This document shows positions 18,933-19,158 of a stretch of 19,158 nt of DNA, piece after piece; positions within the stretch are counted from its first letter, which is position 1; every line of letters begins with the position of its first letter. The position numbers and the translations under genes are program-made. Location: contig JBBIRO010000052.1 of NCBI GenBank assembly GCA_037441775.1, positions 1 to 19,158 on the forward strand, given 5' to 3'. Source of the stretch: CAMTWB01 sp037441775 (lineage in GTDB: Bacteria; Desulfobacterota; Syntrophia; Syntrophales; CAMTWB01). Below the pieces are notes generated by a model, which was not told where the DNA came from, did no database searches, and saw only the letters and a program-made list of their open reading frames with translations.

Positions 18933-19158
18933 TTCAGCATTAACAATCCCGTGGCGTCGGGAATCAATGCCCGCAGACCATGATGAAGCTCAACTGCCGT
19001 CCCATCGGGGAATGACGAGAGCATAACTTTAAACCGCGCAGGCGTGCCAAATGCACCTTAAACAGAGCCATTTCTTGTCTTGACAACGGGGAGACCCTTA
19101 AAGTCGTCATTTTTTGTATTGACAGAAGATGGCATCTGCAATAAGGAACGGTCAATCA
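18933..19158. other. Region after hypB up to the window end
   Basis: No gene is supported here. Close to the end, TTGACA (19119-19124) is followed by the 11-bp palindrome AGATGGCATCT (19127-19137). A good -10 box is not visible (TAAGGA at 19142 is weak), so this is only a possible promoter/operator for a gene beyond the window. Confidence 0.3.

Noticed and set aside
19119..19147. Promoter with TTGACA near the window end
   Set aside because: No acceptable -10 box lies at 16-18 bp. It was kept only as a remark in the end-region entry.
1..19158. CRISPR array, tRNA or rRNA genes
   Set aside because: No regularly spaced direct repeats and no tRNA or rRNA signatures were seen on reading both strands.

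Overview
The window looks like a piece of an anaerobic, GC-rich bacterial genome. Ferredoxin-type and carbon-monoxide-dehydrogenase-like proteins, hydrogenase maturation genes, a tripartite tricarboxylate transporter (TTT) and decayed REP-type transposase traces together suggest a Desulfobacterota/deltaproteobacterial (Syntrophus- or Desulfobacter-like) lineage. That placement is inference. All intact genes are on the + strand.

Layout. (1) 2-2616: the 3' end of a catabolic operon, with a partial IlvD/Edd dehydratase and a split UxaA-type dehydratase/lyase (92-aa SAF subunit plus 387-aa catalytic subunit), closed by a clean rho-independent terminator. (2) 2730-3519: genomic debris, with the C-terminal half of a REP-associated transposase on the - strand abutting a thiolase remnant that lost its 5' end and its active-site segment. 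(3) 3593-14161: a FadR-type GntR regulator with its own promoter and operator, then a long run of tightly spaced genes: TctC, TctB and TctA transporter subunits, a CooF-like four-cluster ferredoxin, a CooS-like protein that has lost most Ni-Fe-S C-cluster ligands, an FAD/NAD oxidoreductase, a ferredoxin-domain protein of unknown family, an unknown Cys-rich protein, a 3-hydroxyisobutyrate-dehydrogenase-like protein with a DUF1932-type C-terminus, and a TIM-barrel sugar isomerase/epimerase. (4) 14162-15926: a structured intergenic region and an AT-richer asparaginyl-tRNA synthetase gene. (5) 16068-17526: what looks like an orphan integron cassette segment, with a ribbon-helix-helix/MazF toxin-antitoxin cassette bounded by attC-like sites and followed by a lipoprotein cassette gene. 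(6) 17594-17761: an ISNCY-like transposase remnant. (7) 17924-18932: hypA and hypB.

How the genes may work together. Region 3 reads as one regulon for uptake and conversion of an organic (possibly sugar) acid. A 14-nt box shared by the gntR promoter region and the tctC leader supports local control by the GntR protein. The CooF-like/CooS-like/flavoprotein trio copies the known CODH-CooF-FNOR gene arrangement, but the CODH-like member cannot be an ordinary CO dehydrogenase. It probably serves as an electron-transfer or repurposed redox subunit working with the two unknown proteins. This module is the best candidate for an undescribed system here. Region 1 may belong to the same catabolic theme (sugar acid, or possibly sulfonated acid), but a terminator and debris separate it from region 3.
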